Shown here one piece after another: positions 8,651 to 17,102 of a stretch of DNA of 64,000 nt; the stretch's first letter is position 1, and every line of letters begins with the position of its first letter. The stretch lies in NCBI RefSeq assembly GCF_001676615.1, contig NZ_LYXZ01000027.1, positions 144,179-208,178 on the forward strand, in the 5' to 3' direction. Made by a program: the position numbers and the translations under genes. The notes beneath the pieces were generated by a model. The model had not been told where the DNA came from. It did not search any database and saw only the letters and a list, made by a program, of their open reading frames with translations. The DNA is from Labrys sp. WJW (lineage in GTDB: Bacteria > Pseudomonadota > Alphaproteobacteria > Rhizobiales > Labraceae).

Positions 8651-9408
8651 ATCTGCAGCAGGCTTTCGGACTGGCGGGCAAGACCGCCCTCATCACCGGC
8701 GGGGGGTCGGGCCTGGGCTTGGCCATCGCCCAGGCGATGGCCGCGGCGGGCGCCAAGGTCATTCTGGCGGGCCGGCGTGCCGAGGTGCTCACCGAAGCGG
8801 CCGCCGGCATTGACGGCGCCGTCTGCGAGACGGTGGACCTGGCCGAGGTCGACACCCTGGCCGGGTTCGCGAAGAACGTAGAGACGCGGCATGGCAAAAT
8901 TGACATATTGGTCAATAATGCCGGCAACACCATCAAAAAGCCGTTCGAGGAGACGTCTCTGGCCGAGATCGACCAGGTGCTCGACGTGCATCTGCGCGGC
9001 GCCCTGGAACTCACGCGCACCGTCATCGCCGGCCAGGCCGCGCGCGGCGCCGGCAATGTCATCTTCACCGCTTCGATGACGTCCTTCATCGGCCAGCCCT
9101 TCGTGATGGGCTACACCGTGGCCAAATCGGCCCTGCTCGGCGCCGTGCGCGGGCTCTCGGCGGAATTTGCCGCCCGCGGCGTACGCGTCAACGGCGTGGC
9201 CCCGGGCTGGATCGATACGCCGCTCTACCGCAAGGCCACCGACAGCGATCCCCAGCGCCGGGCCAAGATCCTCGGCCGTATCCAGATGAACCGGGTCGGC
9301 ACGCCCGAGGAGATCGGCTGGGCCTGCGTCTTCCTGGCCTCGCCTGCCGCCAGCTACGTCACCGGCCAGACGCTGGTGGTGGATGGCGGCGCCCTAGTTG
9401 GTTTTTGA
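8647..9408 (+). CDS. Short-chain dehydrogenase/reductase (SDR)
   Basis: 253 residues, classical SDR: cofactor motif TGGGSGLGLAIA near residue 16, NNAGN, catalytic YTVAKSALLG and C-terminal VTGQTLVVDGGA. The ATG overlaps the upstream stop (ATGA), showing translational coupling. Together with the MDR enzyme it would oxidise two hydroxyl positions, or reduce a keto intermediate, in the pathway served by this operon. The sequence resembles gluconate 5-dehydrogenase and 2-keto-3-deoxy-sugar-acid dehydrogenases, but the substrate is uncertain. Confidence 0.88.
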   Translation: MNLQQAFGLAGKTALITGGGSGLGLAIAQAMAAAGAKVILAGRRAEVLTEAAAGIDGAVCETVDLAEVDTLAGFAKNVETRHGKIDILVNNAGNTIKKPFEETSLAEIDQVLDVHLRGALELTRTVIAGQAARGAGNVIFTASMTSFIGQPFVMGYTVAKSALLGAVRGLSAEFAARGVRVNGVAPGWIDTPLYRKATDSDPQRRAKILGRIQMNRVGTPEEIGWACVFLASPAASYVTGQTLVVDGGALVGF

Positions 9409-9423
9409 GAAGGAGTAAAGTCC

Positions 9424-10122
9424 ATGCCGATCGCGACCAAGCGCAGCGACGAAGAAACCTTTGCACTGCTCAAGGAACGGTTGTTCACGGCCGTCGTCGG
9501 CGACGTGCTCGACGTGATGGGGCTGCGCAAGCAGTTCCTACCAGCCGGCATCGGCCCGCTGCAACAGCCGATGCGCATCGCCGGCCGCGCCATGCCGGTG
9601 CTGGAAGCCGATATCTTCGCCGAAGGCACCGAGCTTTCGGCCGGCCCGCTCGCCAGCAAGCCCTTCGGCATCATGCTCGAGGCCCTCGACGACCTGAAGC
9701 CGGGCGAGGTCTATGTCGCCTCCGGTTCCTCCCTGCGCTATGCCCTGTGGGGCGGGCTGATGTCGACACGCGCCACCCATCTCAAGGCGGCCGGCGCCGT
9801 GCTGAACGGCTATGTACGCGATGCGGCCGATATCGAGGCGCTGGGTTTTCCGACCTTCTGCCGCGGTGTCTACGCCCAGGATCAGGGCGTGCGCGGCAAG
9901 GTCATCGATTTTCGCACCGCGATCGAGATCGAAGGCATCCGCGTTGCTCCGGGCGATCTCGTGTTCGGCGATCGCGAAGGCGTCCTGATCATTCCGCGCG
10001 AGGCGGAGGAGGAAGCCATTGCCCGCGCCCTGGAGAAGGCCTCGACGGAGAACCAGGTCGCCGTCGCCATCCGCAACGGCATGAGCGCCTGCGAGGCGAT
10101 GGCGACCTTTGGCGTGATGTGA
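9424..10122 (+). CDS. RraA-like / 4-hydroxy-4-methyl-2-oxoglutarate aldolase family protein
   Basis: 232 residues. RraA-fold features: VVGDVLDVMGLR at the N-terminus, then GYVRDAADIEALGFPTFCRGV containing the Arg-Asp pair that binds metal and pyruvate enolate in class II HMG/CHA aldolases, and GDLVFGDREGVLIIP. Stand-alone RraA proteins are about 160 residues; this longer form occurs beside sugar-acid dehydratases. A plausible role is retro-aldol cleavage of, or decarboxylation on, the 2-keto-3-deoxy acid formed by the UxaA-type dehydratase encoded just downstream. AGGAG lies before ATG 9424. Confidence 0.82.
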   Translation: MPIATKRSDEETFALLKERLFTAVVGDVLDVMGLRKQFLPAGIGPLQQPMRIAGRAMPVLEADIFAEGTELSAGPLASKPFGIMLEALDDLKPGEVYVASGSSLRYALWGGLMSTRATHLKAAGAVLNGYVRDAADIEALGFPTFCRGVYAQDQGVRGKVIDFRTAIEIEGIRVAPGDLVFGDREGVLIIPREAEEEAIARALEKASTENQVAVAIRNGMSACEAMATFGVM

Positions 10123-10132
10123 GGCCACAACC

Positions 10133-10441
10133 ATGCAGCTGGACCCTCGCCTGCTCCATCTCTCGCCGCTCGACAATGTCGTCGTGGCGCGCGAGAGCCT
10201 GGCAGCGGATACCGTGCTGATGCTCGACGGCCAGGCCTTCACGCTGGCCGCAGCCGTGCTGCGCGGCCACAAGATCGCCTGCCGCGCCATCACGCCCGGC
10301 GAGAAGATCATGAAATACGGCGCACCGATCGGCTCGGCCATCCAGCCCATCGCACCGGGAGAGCACGTGCACCTTCACAACATCAAGAGCGACTATACGG
10401 CGACCCACATCATCGGCTCGCCCGAGGCAAAGGCAGAGTGA
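10133..10441 (+). CDS. UxaA-type dehydratase small subunit (SAF domain)
   Basis: 102 residues corresponding to the N-terminal SAF domain of altronate/galactarate dehydratases (LSPLDNVVVARESL, GHKIACRAITPGEKIMKYG, GEHVHLHNIKSDY). It pairs with the large subunit that begins on its stop codon (TGATG). Split UxaA enzymes include altronate dehydratase relatives and (2R)-sulfolactate sulfo-lyase SuyAB, so either a sugar acid or a sulfonate substrate is possible. Ten bases separate it from the RraA-like gene. Confidence 0.85.
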   Translation: MQLDPRLLHLSPLDNVVVARESLAADTVLMLDGQAFTLAAAVLRGHKIACRAITPGEKIMKYGAPIGSAIQPIAPGEHVHLHNIKSDYTATHIIGSPEAKAE

Positions 10442-11631
10442 TGCAAGGCTATCTTCGCAGCGATGGACGCAAGGGCATCCGCAATGTCGTCGCGGTCGCC
10501 TATCTGGTGGAATGTGCCCATCACGTGGCCCGGGAAATCGTGCGGCGCTTTCCCGACCAGCCCGTCCACCTGATCGGCTTCCCCGGCTGCTTTCCCAATG
10601 CCTATGCCCAGCGCATGATGGAGCAGCTTTGCACCCATCCCAATGTCGGCGCGGTGCTGCTGCTGTCGCTGGGCTGCGAGAGCTTCAACAAATATTCGCT
10701 GGCCGAGGCCGTCGCCTCGACGGGCAGGCCGGTGGAGACGCTGACCATCCAGGCCAGCGGCGGCACGCGCAGCACCCTGGAAGCGGGATGCAACTGGGTC
10801 ACCGAGCAGCTCGACCTACTGGCAAGCCAGCCCACCGTGCCCATGGCCCTCGACGAACTGGTGGTCGGCACGGTCTGCGGCGGCTCGGACGGCACCAGCG
10901 GCCTGACCGGCAATCCTGCGGCGGGGCGGGCCTTCGATCACCTGGTCAAGGCCGGCGCCACCTGCATCTTCGAGGAGACGGGCGAACTGATCGGTTGCGA
11001 GGAGATCATGGCCGCGCGCGCCGTGACCCCCGCCCTCGGCGAGGCCCTGCGCCAATCCGTGGCGAAGGCCGCACGCTATTATGCCACGCTCGGCTATGGC
11101 AGTTTCGCGCCGGGCAATGCGGATGGTGGCCTGTCCACCATCGAGGAAAAGTCGATGGGCGCCTACGCCAAATCGGGTTCCTCACCCATCTCCGGGCTGA
11201 TCAAGCCGGGCGATGTTCCCCCGCGCGGCGGCCTCTATCTCATGGATGTCGTGCCGGACGGGCCGGTGCGGTTCGGCTTTCCCAACATTTCCGACAATGC
11301 TGAGATCGTCGAGATGATCGCCTCGGGCTGCCATCTCGTGCTCTTCATCACCGGGCGCGGCTCCGTCTCCGGATCCGCCCTCTCGCCCGTCATCAAGATC
11401 TGCGCCAATCCCGATACCTATCGACGCCTCGAAGAGGACATGGATGTCGATGCCGGTCGCATCCTGGAAGGCCGCGCCTCGCTGGACGAAGTCGGGGACG
11501 AGATTCTCACCCTGATCCAGGATGTCGCCTCGGGCGCAATGACGAAATCGGAGGAACTCGGCCACCAGGAGTTCATCCTCACCTACAAGGCCTTCGAGCC
11601 GATCGGTCCTGCCTGCCTACCGACCCGCTGA
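10441..11631 (+). CDS. UxaA-type dehydratase/lyase large subunit
   Basis: 396 residues, catalytic part of the UxaA/GarD superfamily: GYLRSDGRKGIRN at the start, GTVCGGSDGTSGLTGNPAAG in the middle, FITGRGSVSGSALSPVIK and MDVDAGRILEG near the end. These enzymes use iron to eliminate water (or sulfite in SuyB) from 2,3-dihydroxy acids. The ATG overlaps the small-subunit stop. An in-frame GTG three bases earlier is possible. It is the last gene of the module 4780-11631; a short GC hairpin follows the stop. Which of altronate-, galactarate- or sulfolactate-type chemistry applies is open. Confidence 0.85.
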   Translation: MQGYLRSDGRKGIRNVVAVAYLVECAHHVAREIVRRFPDQPVHLIGFPGCFPNAYAQRMMEQLCTHPNVGAVLLLSLGCESFNKYSLAEAVASTGRPVETLTIQASGGTRSTLEAGCNWVTEQLDLLASQPTVPMALDELVVGTVCGGSDGTSGLTGNPAAGRAFDHLVKAGATCIFEETGELIGCEEIMAARAVTPALGEALRQSVAKAARYYATLGYGSFAPGNADGGLSTIEEKSMGAYAKSGSSPISGLIKPGDVPPRGGLYLMDVVPDGPVRFGFPNISDNAEIVEMIASGCHLVLFITGRGSVSGSALSPVIKICANPDTYRRLEEDMDVDAGRILEGRASLDEVGDEILTLIQDVASGAMTKSEELGHQEFILTYKAFEPIGPACLPTR

Positions 11632-11652
11632 GGCGGCCGGCAGGCAGCCGCC
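11632..11652 (+). terminator. GC-rich hairpin after the UxaA operon
   Basis: GGCGGC pairs with GCCGCC across a nine-base loop immediately after the dehydratase stop codon. No T-run follows, so it may be a 3' stabilising hairpin or Rho-associated end rather than a true intrinsic terminator. Confidence 0.35.
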
Positions 11653-12072
11653 GCGTTAGGAAATCAGGTCGAGTCGGATTCTGATTTTCGGGGGCTTATT
11701 CAAAAAAGATATGCCCCTATCGGCGTCTATCACGAAGACATTTCTCATGAATTTGGTCGACACGAGGGGACGCTCCCTGGGAGCTCACTGAGCGGCTTAT
11801 CTCGATGGCGGCACGGGAGAACATCCATATCATAGCGGGCCAGGCGGAGAGCGCAGGCGGGCGCCATCATAACACGGCAGTGCTTGCCGACCACGAAGGG
11901 CTCATCGTCGCGATGAAGGCCATCTGCCCGGCCAGCCGCGTCATCACCAGCCGGCGGCAGCCACGCCGGCGATGAGCCGGTCGGGCGGCCCGCGATCACC
12001 TCCCTCAGGCTCCAGCCGACCAGGAGGATCGTGCAGAACCCCAAGCGGAGTCCTGCACGAAAGGCAGGCGGG
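11653..12072. other. Intergenic region, mostly featureless with a possible gene scrap
   Basis: 420 bases between convergent units. The only recognisable content is the nitrilase-like scrap annotated separately at 11784-11975. Long frames on the minus strand (such as 11745-12134) overlap the dioxygenase tail and show no family features. No promoter or terminator is convincing. Confidence 0.5.
11784..11975 (+). pseudogene. Possible carbon-nitrogen hydrolase (nitrilase) remnant
   Basis: Frame translation gives LTERLISMAARENIHIIAG, then GGRHHNTAVLADHEGLIVAM and soon a stop. This resembles the nitrilase-superfamily segment before the catalytic Lys (typically A-x-E-x-x-V-x-I-x-x-G ... YNTAVLIxPDG). 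Neither the Glu nor the Cys region is present, there is no start, and the similarity covers only about 45 residues. A small decayed fragment is the best reading; chance resemblance cannot be excluded. Confidence 0.35.
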
Positions 12073-13113
12073 TCACGCAGTTCCCGTCTTTTCCAGGAGG
12101 TGGAGCAGGTCCGGATGATGCTTGGCAGCAACATCCGGATGGGAGCGCAGGCGGCTCTTGAGATGGTTGATGCCCACCTCCCGGAAGATGGGATTGAGCG
12201 GGTCGACCGTTACGCCGCGCTCGCTGCGCTTGAGCTCTTCGGGCAGCGGGATAACCGGTATCCTGGCGTGATAGCGGGCACCGAGGAAGAAGGCGACCGA
12301 AAAGCGCTCCGTGCCGCTCGGCGGCGTCACGACGTCATGAACGTCGGCGCGCACGAAACCGTTCGTCGCCATTTCCAGAAGCTCGCCGCTGTTGATGACG
12401 AAGGTGCCGGCTACGGGCGGGGCATCGATCCACACGCCTGCTTCGGTGCGAATGCGCAGGCCCGGCGTCGTATCCTGCAGCAACACGGTGACGAAGCCGC
12501 CATCCTTGTGCGCGCCGACCCCCTGGTCGCTGCCGGCGGCCTCGCGACCGGGGTAACGGATGATCTTGAGAAGCTGCGAGGGCGAGGGTTCATAGATCTC
12601 GGCAAAGGCGTTCTCAGGTTGGCCGAGCGCAAGTGCCATCGCCTTCAGCACGTCGATGCCGATGCGCGTGACCTCCGCCTGATAGCGCAAGAGCAGCGGC
12701 TTCAGCTCCGGCAGTGCTTCCGGCCATTGGTTCGGACCATAAAGCCGGTTCCACGGCGTGTCGGGCCCCGCCTCGACAGGCTCGCCCTCGGTGTTGATGT
12801 CGAGCTGCTCGCGCCAGTCCCGTTCACCTCGCGTACGCTCGTAGCCGGCCCGGTTATAACCGCGGAAATGCGGAGACCTCACCATCTCGATCTTCAGCTT
12901 CTCGTCCTCAGGCAGTGCGAAGAAACGCTTTGAGGCAGCGAGCACGTCATCGATCAGGCGCTGGGGCACGCCATGGCCGGTCATGTAGAAGAAGCCATGG
13001 TCATGCAGAACGCTGGTCAATTCCTCGATGAAGGCTTCCCGTTCGGCCGGAGCACCGTAAAAGCGCGAGAAATCGACTGTCGGCAAATGGGCCGCTTGGG
13101 GGCGGGTCGTCAT
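12073..13113 (-). CDS. 2-oxoglutarate/Fe(II) oxygenase, isopenicillin-N-synthase family
   Basis: 346 residues. An N-terminal DIOX_N domain (PTVDFSRFYG, FYMTGHGVP) is followed by the jelly-roll 2OG-FeII_Oxy domain. The iron triad is visible as H202-x-D204 (GAHKDGG) and H259 (RADVHDVV), with R270 and S272 (RFSVAF) placed to bind the 2-oxoglutarate carboxylate. Bacterial relatives hydroxylate or desaturate small molecules; none of the plant-type substrate residues can be assigned. It lies 179 bases downstream of metI on the same strand and may belong to the metQNI transcription unit, which would suggest a methionine-derived or similar substrate. Confidence 0.87.
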   Translation of the reverse strand: MTTRPQAAHLPTVDFSRFYGAPAEREAFIEELTSVLHDHGFFYMTGHGVPQRLIDDVLAASKRFFALPEDEKLKIEMVRSPHFRGYNRAGYERTRGERDWREQLDINTEGEPVEAGPDTPWNRLYGPNQWPEALPELKPLLLRYQAEVTRIGIDVLKAMALALGQPENAFAEIYEPSPSQLLKIIRYPGREAAGSDQGVGAHKDGGFVTVLLQDTTPGLRIRTEAGVWIDAPPVAGTFVINSGELLEMATNGFVRADVHDVVTPPSGTERFSVAFFLGARYHARIPVIPLPEELKRSERGVTVDPLNPIFREVGINHLKSRLRSHPDVAAKHHPDLLHLLEKTGTA

Positions 13114-13292
13114 GTCATGGCTCCTGGAAAGCAGGTCTGGTGGTCGTGGTGGTGGCCGGCACGATAGTCGTCGTTGGGCGGATCGTCATGCCGGCGATGA
13201 GCGATATCGGAGGATCGAGGTTGAAATGATGATCTGCGGACGACGGCAACGGCAATGCCCCACTGTCGGCCGCACGGGTTTCGATGATGCAG

Positions 13293-13961
13293 TCAGCGGC
13301 GATGCTCGAGGGCCCGGACCAGGCGATCGCCGAGCGTCTGGAGAAGCTGCACCAGAACGACGAGCACGACGATGGTCGCAAACATCACCTGGTTGTTGAA
13401 ACGTTGGTAGCCATAACGGATAGCGAGGTCGCCAAGCCCGCCTCCGCCGACGACGCCGGCCATGGCCGAAAAACCCACCAGCATGACCACGGTCAGGGTC
13501 ACCCCGGCCAGGATTGCCGGCAGCGCTTCCGGCAGGAGGACTTTTTCGATCACATGCCGCAACGTACCGCCCATCGCGAGCACGGCCTCGATCCTGCCCT
13601 TCTCCACCTCCGCCAGCGCCGCTTCGACGATACGGGCGAAGAACGGAACGGCGCCAATGGTCAGCGGCACGACCGCCGCCGTGCTGCCCAGGCTGGTACC
13701 GACGATCAGCCGGGTCAGCGGTATCAGGGCGATCAGCAGAATGACGAAAGGCAGCGAGCGCCCGACATTGACCACGAGCCCGATCAAGCTGCTGAGCCAG
13801 GGCGCGACGACCAGCCCACCCTGCCGGGTCACGAACAGCAACACACCGAGTGGTAGCCCGACGGCTATGGTCACCAGAGCGGACAACGCGACCATATAGA
13901 GGGTTTCGCCGGTCGCATTCACCACGAGCACCAAGAGTTCAGTCCAGCTCTGGGGTGTCAT
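13293..13961 (-). CDS. metI: Methionine-type ABC transporter permease MetI
   Basis: 222 residues with about five hydrophobic segments and the MetI-type core (GRSLPFVILLIALIPLTRLI, ARIVEAALAEVEKGRIEAV with the ATPase-contacting loop, SAMAGVVGGGGLGDLAIRYG). Its ATG overlaps the metN stop by four bases. With MetN and MetQ it forms a high-affinity importer for D/L-methionine or derivatives in the inner membrane. Gene order metQ-metN-metI is as in many rhizobia. Confidence 0.93.
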   Translation of the reverse strand: MTPQSWTELLVLVVNATGETLYMVALSALVTIAVGLPLGVLLFVTRQGGLVVAPWLSSLIGLVVNVGRSLPFVILLIALIPLTRLIVGTSLGSTAAVVPLTIGAVPFFARIVEAALAEVEKGRIEAVLAMGGTLRHVIEKVLLPEALPAILAGVTLTVVMLVGFSAMAGVVGGGGLGDLAIRYGYQRFNNQVMFATIVVLVVLVQLLQTLGDRLVRALEHRR

Positions 13962-14944
13962 ATCAGCTCCGCCCGAACGCCGCGGTCATTGAGGAAGTCG
14001 AGGACGCCCGCAAGATCGAGCCCTCCTTCGGGGCTGCGGAAGCCGACCCGCAGGCGGCCTACGCGCTGTCCCGCGATGGTTTCGACTCCGCCCCCCAGCA
14101 AGGTCACGCCGATGGAATGCTGCTGAGCCAGGGTGCTGAGCACCGGCGAGGCCTCGACCGCGTCGACGAAGGTCAGCTCGGCCATGGCTTCATCGCTCCT
14201 GTCGCCCCATGCGCAATCCGGCAGCAGAGCGCGGCCGAGCAATGACGCGGGATCGGCGACGAGCGTGGTGAGCGGGCCTGCTTCGACGACCCTCCCCGCA
14301 CTCAGCAGCGCGGCAGAATCGCAGATCGCCTTCACGACACCGAGCTCATGGGTAATCAGCACGATGGTGACGCCAAGCCTTGCATTGACGTCTCGCAGCA
14401 GGTTCAGGATGGACCCCGTGGTTTCGGCATCCAGGGCGCTTGTCGCCTCGTCGGACAGCAGGACATCCGGCTCGGCGGCCAAGGCCCGCGCGATCCCGAC
14501 GCGCTGCTTCTGCCCTCCGGAAAGCTGGGAGGGAAAGGCCCGGGCCTTCTCCGCCAAACCGACCAAGTCGAGCAGTTCCTCGACCCTGCGTCGACGTGCC
14601 TCGCGCTTGATCCCGAGAATTTCCAGCGGCACCGCGACATTGTCGGCAACATTGCGCGAGTGAAGCAAATGAAAATGCTGGAAAATCGTGCCGATGCGCC
14701 GGCGTTGCCGCCGCAATTCGCTCGGTGGTAGCGCGGTCAGATCGCGGCCGCCGACGATGATGCGGCCGACGGTCGGCCGTTCGAGCAGGTTCAGGCATCG
14801 GATCAACGTGCTCTTGCCAGCCCCGCTGCGCCCAAGCACGCCGAAGACCGCTCCCTTTGGAATATCGAGCGTGACGTCGTCGAGCGCCACAAACTCGCGG
14901 CTACCCTGCGCATAGACCTTACGCAGCTTCTCAATGCGGATCAT
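13958..14944 (-). CDS. metN: Methionine-type ABC transporter ATPase MetN
   Basis: 328 residues from ATG 14944 (MIRIEKLRKVY); a TTG at 14968 would add eight residues. The nucleotide-binding domain has Walker A GRSGAGKST (38-46), Q-loop FQHFHLLHSR, signature LSGGQKQRVGIARAL, Walker B VLLSDEATSALD and LITHELGV. From about residue 250 a NIL domain follows (SIGVTLLGGGVETIAGQRVG), which in MetN senses methionine and inhibits transport. The overlap with metI implies coupling. Confidence 0.93.
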   Translation of the reverse strand: MIRIEKLRKVYAQGSREFVALDDVTLDIPKGAVFGVLGRSGAGKSTLIRCLNLLERPTVGRIIVGGRDLTALPPSELRRQRRRIGTIFQHFHLLHSRNVADNVAVPLEILGIKREARRRRVEELLDLVGLAEKARAFPSQLSGGQKQRVGIARALAAEPDVLLSDEATSALDAETTGSILNLLRDVNARLGVTIVLITHELGVVKAICDSAALLSAGRVVEAGPLTTLVADPASLLGRALLPDCAWGDRSDEAMAELTFVDAVEASPVLSTLAQQHSIGVTLLGGGVETIAGQRVGRLRVGFRSPEGGLDLAGVLDFLNDRGVRAELI

Positions 14945-14969
14945 GATGATTTCCGATCGCCACGGCAAA

Positions 14970-14992
14970 GCCCCGCCGCGATGCGGCGGAGC
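14970..14992 (-). promoter_or_regulatory. Intercistronic hairpin between metQ and metN
   Basis: On the transcribed strand GCTCCGCCGC pairs with GCGGCGGGGC (one U-G pair) around an ATC loop. Its place between the binding-protein gene and the ATPase gene suits an RNA processing or stability element that keeps metQ mRNA above metNI mRNA, as seen in other ABC operons. No T-run follows, so it is not a full terminator. Confidence 0.5.
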
Positions 14993-15016
14993 CTCGGCCC
15001 AATATGGCCAACCGTG

Positions 15017-15835
15017 TCAATTGTTCACGGGAATGACGGAGCCTTGATAGTGCTCGCGGATGAACTTGGCGACTTCCGGGGATGTCAGCAGCTTGGACAA
15101 GCGAGCGATCCTGGGATCATCCGCCAGCTTCGGCGTGGTGACCAGGACATTGGCGTAGGGATTGCCTTCCGCATTCTCCAGTCCGAGAGCGTCCTTGGCC
15201 GGGCTGAGACCGGCTTCCAGGGCGTAATTGCCGTTGATGACCGCAAGGTCGACGTCATCCAGCGAGCGAGGCAATTGCGCTGCCTCGATTTCGAGTATCT
15301 TGAGGTGCTTTGGATTGCCTGCGATGTCCTGCGGGGTGGCAGCTTGCTTGTCGGGTGCATCAAAGCCTGCCTTCAGCCTGATCAGCCCCTGCGCCTGCAA
15401 CAGATAGAGCGCCCGGCTGAGATTGGTGGCGTTGTTGGGCACAGCCACGGACGCTCCGTCCGGCACCGCCTCGAAGCTCTTGTGCTTGCGGGAATAAACC
15501 CCGAGCGGCTCGATATGAACCGTCGCGGCAACCGCGAATTTCTGGCCCAAGGCCTGTTCCTGTGACCGCAGATAGGGAACGTGCTGAAAGTAGTTGGCAT
15601 CGACATCGCCGCTGGCGAGCAGCTCATTCGGATTCACGCCCTGGCTCAACTCGACGATCTTGAACTGGAAATCCGGCGCCAGCTTCTGGACGAACGCGAG
15701 TATCTCCGTATGGGGGACAGGATCAGCCGCGATACGAAGAGGGGCGTCGGCGGCGAATGCGGACAAGCTCAGCGCCACGGGCATGATCGCGATCGCTGCG
15801 ATCCTTGCAAGGCGCGTCGTCAAGATACGGAGCAT
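15017..15835 (-). CDS. metQ: Methionine-type binding protein MetQ (NlpA family)
   Basis: 272 residues. Start ATG 15835 is supported by AAGGA ten bases upstream and begins MLRILTTRLARIAAIAIMPV, a signal peptide cleaved near AFA/ADA. No lipobox cysteine is visible, so it is probably a soluble periplasmic protein rather than a lipoprotein. NlpA features: ADPVPHTEILAFV, GDVDANYFQHVPYL, VAVPNNATNLSRALYLLQ. First gene of metQNI. A longer frame reaching upstream to 16072 has no signal-peptide logic and was not used. Confidence 0.92.
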   Translation of the reverse strand: MLRILTTRLARIAAIAIMPVALSLSAFAADAPLRIAADPVPHTEILAFVQKLAPDFQFKIVELSQGVNPNELLASGDVDANYFQHVPYLRSQEQALGQKFAVAATVHIEPLGVYSRKHKSFEAVPDGASVAVPNNATNLSRALYLLQAQGLIRLKAGFDAPDKQAATPQDIAGNPKHLKILEIEAAQLPRSLDDVDLAVINGNYALEAGLSPAKDALGLENAEGNPYANVLVTTPKLADDPRIARLSKLLTSPEVAKFIREHYQGSVIPVNN

Positions 15836-16250
15836 TGAAGACCAATCCTTCTGCTGGTCGGGTTTAGTGGAAACGGGCAATTTCAACCTCTGCGGCCCCA
15901 AAGGGGTGCGAGAAGTTTGCCGTGAGCAAAGCCATGTGAGGTCTGACCCGTCACGAGTTCCGTCGATATTCGTGTTCCAGGCGCATGGCTGACCAAAGGC
16001 GCGCGGAAGATCCGGAATAGGGCGGGATGAATGAGCATCGAGACAGGCAAGCGTGATGGCGAGAGGCGACATGCACCGCGCTGCGAATGCACGCCTTCCC
16101 GGGGGAAGCGGCAGTCGAGTCGGGACGTATCGATCTTTTGTATATAAAATCTATTAAATTAATAGACAAATAAAATTCTTCATGGGAAGAGGGAGCCTCA
16201 ATCACAAGCCCGGTCGCCATGCAGCGCTCTGGCAAGAGAGCCGAAGGACA
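15836..16250. other. Divergent intergenic region between metQ and a PAAT binding protein
   Basis: 415 bases. The part near 16250 is very AT-rich (16135-16185) and holds the palindrome annotated at 16150-16166, so both divergent promoters probably lie there. The metQ leader would be about 300 bases, long enough for a riboswitch, but I could not match it to SAM-I or SAM-II consensus patterns. No coding region is supported. Confidence 0.5.
16150..16166. promoter_or_regulatory. 17-bp perfect palindrome, likely operator
   Basis: TCTATTAA-A-TTAATAGA is an eight-base inverted repeat around one base, within an AT-rich patch between metQ (minus) and the amino-acid binding protein (plus, start 16251). 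The symmetry, size and position are those of a dimeric repressor site that could control both methionine-related units. The regulator is not encoded next to it. Confidence 0.6.
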
Positions 16251-17102
16251 ATGACATTGCTTCCCGAGAACCACGGCAAGGCCCGGCTGGGCGTGCCTGC
16301 AATCGCCCTGGCCCTGGCGGCCAGTTGGGCCCTGCCGACCTGGGCCGGAGAGACCCTGGATCGCGTCAAGAAATCCGGACAGGTCGTCGACGTCCTGGTC
16401 AACGATTATCCGCCCTTCGGATTCATCAATGCCAAGAACGAGCTCGACGGCTTTGACGTCGATGTCGCCCGCGCTTTTGCCGACAAGCTCGGTGCCAAGC
16501 TCAAGCTGGAGACACCGGGCTGGGAGGCCATCATCAGCGGCAAGTGGTCCGGGCGCTGGGACGTGGCGATCTCATCGGCCACGCCGACCGAGGAAAGGGC
16601 CAAGGTCGTCGACTTCCCCGTCATCTACTACAGCGCGCCAGCCGTGCTGGTGGTACACCAGGATGAGAAGACCATTCGGTCGGTCGCCGACATCTCCGGC
16701 AAGAAGGTCGGCGTTGGCACCGGCTCGTCCTATGAAGCCTATGTCAATCGCGACTTCGCCATTCCCGGGCACAAGGCGATCGCCTTCCCTTTCAAGGATG
16801 CTCTTGCCGTGCCGGGCGATGAAACCGTGAATTTTCAGAACCTGGCCCTCGGCCCGGGGGTTCGCCTCGACGCCATCGTCGCCTCGCTGGCGACGGCCAG
16901 GGGCGGTATCGAAACCACCAAGAAGCTGAAAATCGTCGGCGATCCCCTGTTCGCCGAGCCCAACGCGATCGTGACCGACAAGGGCGACCCGGAATGGAAC
17001 GCCGAAATCAAGCGCGTGTTCGGTGACCTGAAGGCGGATGGTACCCTGGCCAGGATTTCCAACAAATGGTTCGGCACGGACATCACCAAAGATGTCGATT
17101 GA
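16251..17102 (+). CDS. Amino-acid-type ABC substrate-binding protein
   Basis: 283 residues. ATG 16251 has GAAGGA six bases upstream and leads into MTLLPENHGKARLGVPAIAL, a signal peptide ending near TWA/GET. SBP_bac_3 features: VNDYPPFGFINAKNELDGFD, SSATPTEERAKVVDFPV, GKKVGVGTGSSYEAYV, KADGTLARISNKWFG. It overlaps its permease gene by 11 bases, but no ATPase gene follows, so an ATPase encoded elsewhere (possibly a shared PAAT ATPase) must serve it. The adjacent homocysteine methyltransferase suggests a methylated sulfur compound as ligand. Confidence 0.9.
   Translation: MTLLPENHGKARLGVPAIALALAASWALPTWAGETLDRVKKSGQVVDVLVNDYPPFGFINAKNELDGFDVDVARAFADKLGAKLKLETPGWEAIISGKWSGRWDVAISSATPTEERAKVVDFPVIYYSAPAVLVVHQDEKTIRSVADISGKKVGVGTGSSYEAYVNRDFAIPGHKAIAFPFKDALAVPGDETVNFQNLALGPGVRLDAIVASLATARGGIETTKKLKIVGDPLFAEPNAIVTDKGDPEWNAEIKRVFGDLKADGTLARISNKWFGTDITKDVD

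Noticed and set aside
11745..12134. 129-codon frame on the minus strand
   Set aside because: It overlaps the 3' end of the dioxygenase gene, has no ribosome site and shows no recognisable domain.
15836..16135. SAM riboswitch in the metQ leader
   Set aside because: Long leader and methionine context made it worth checking, but the SAM-I and SAM-II consensus cores could not be matched by eye. A covariance-model search would decide.
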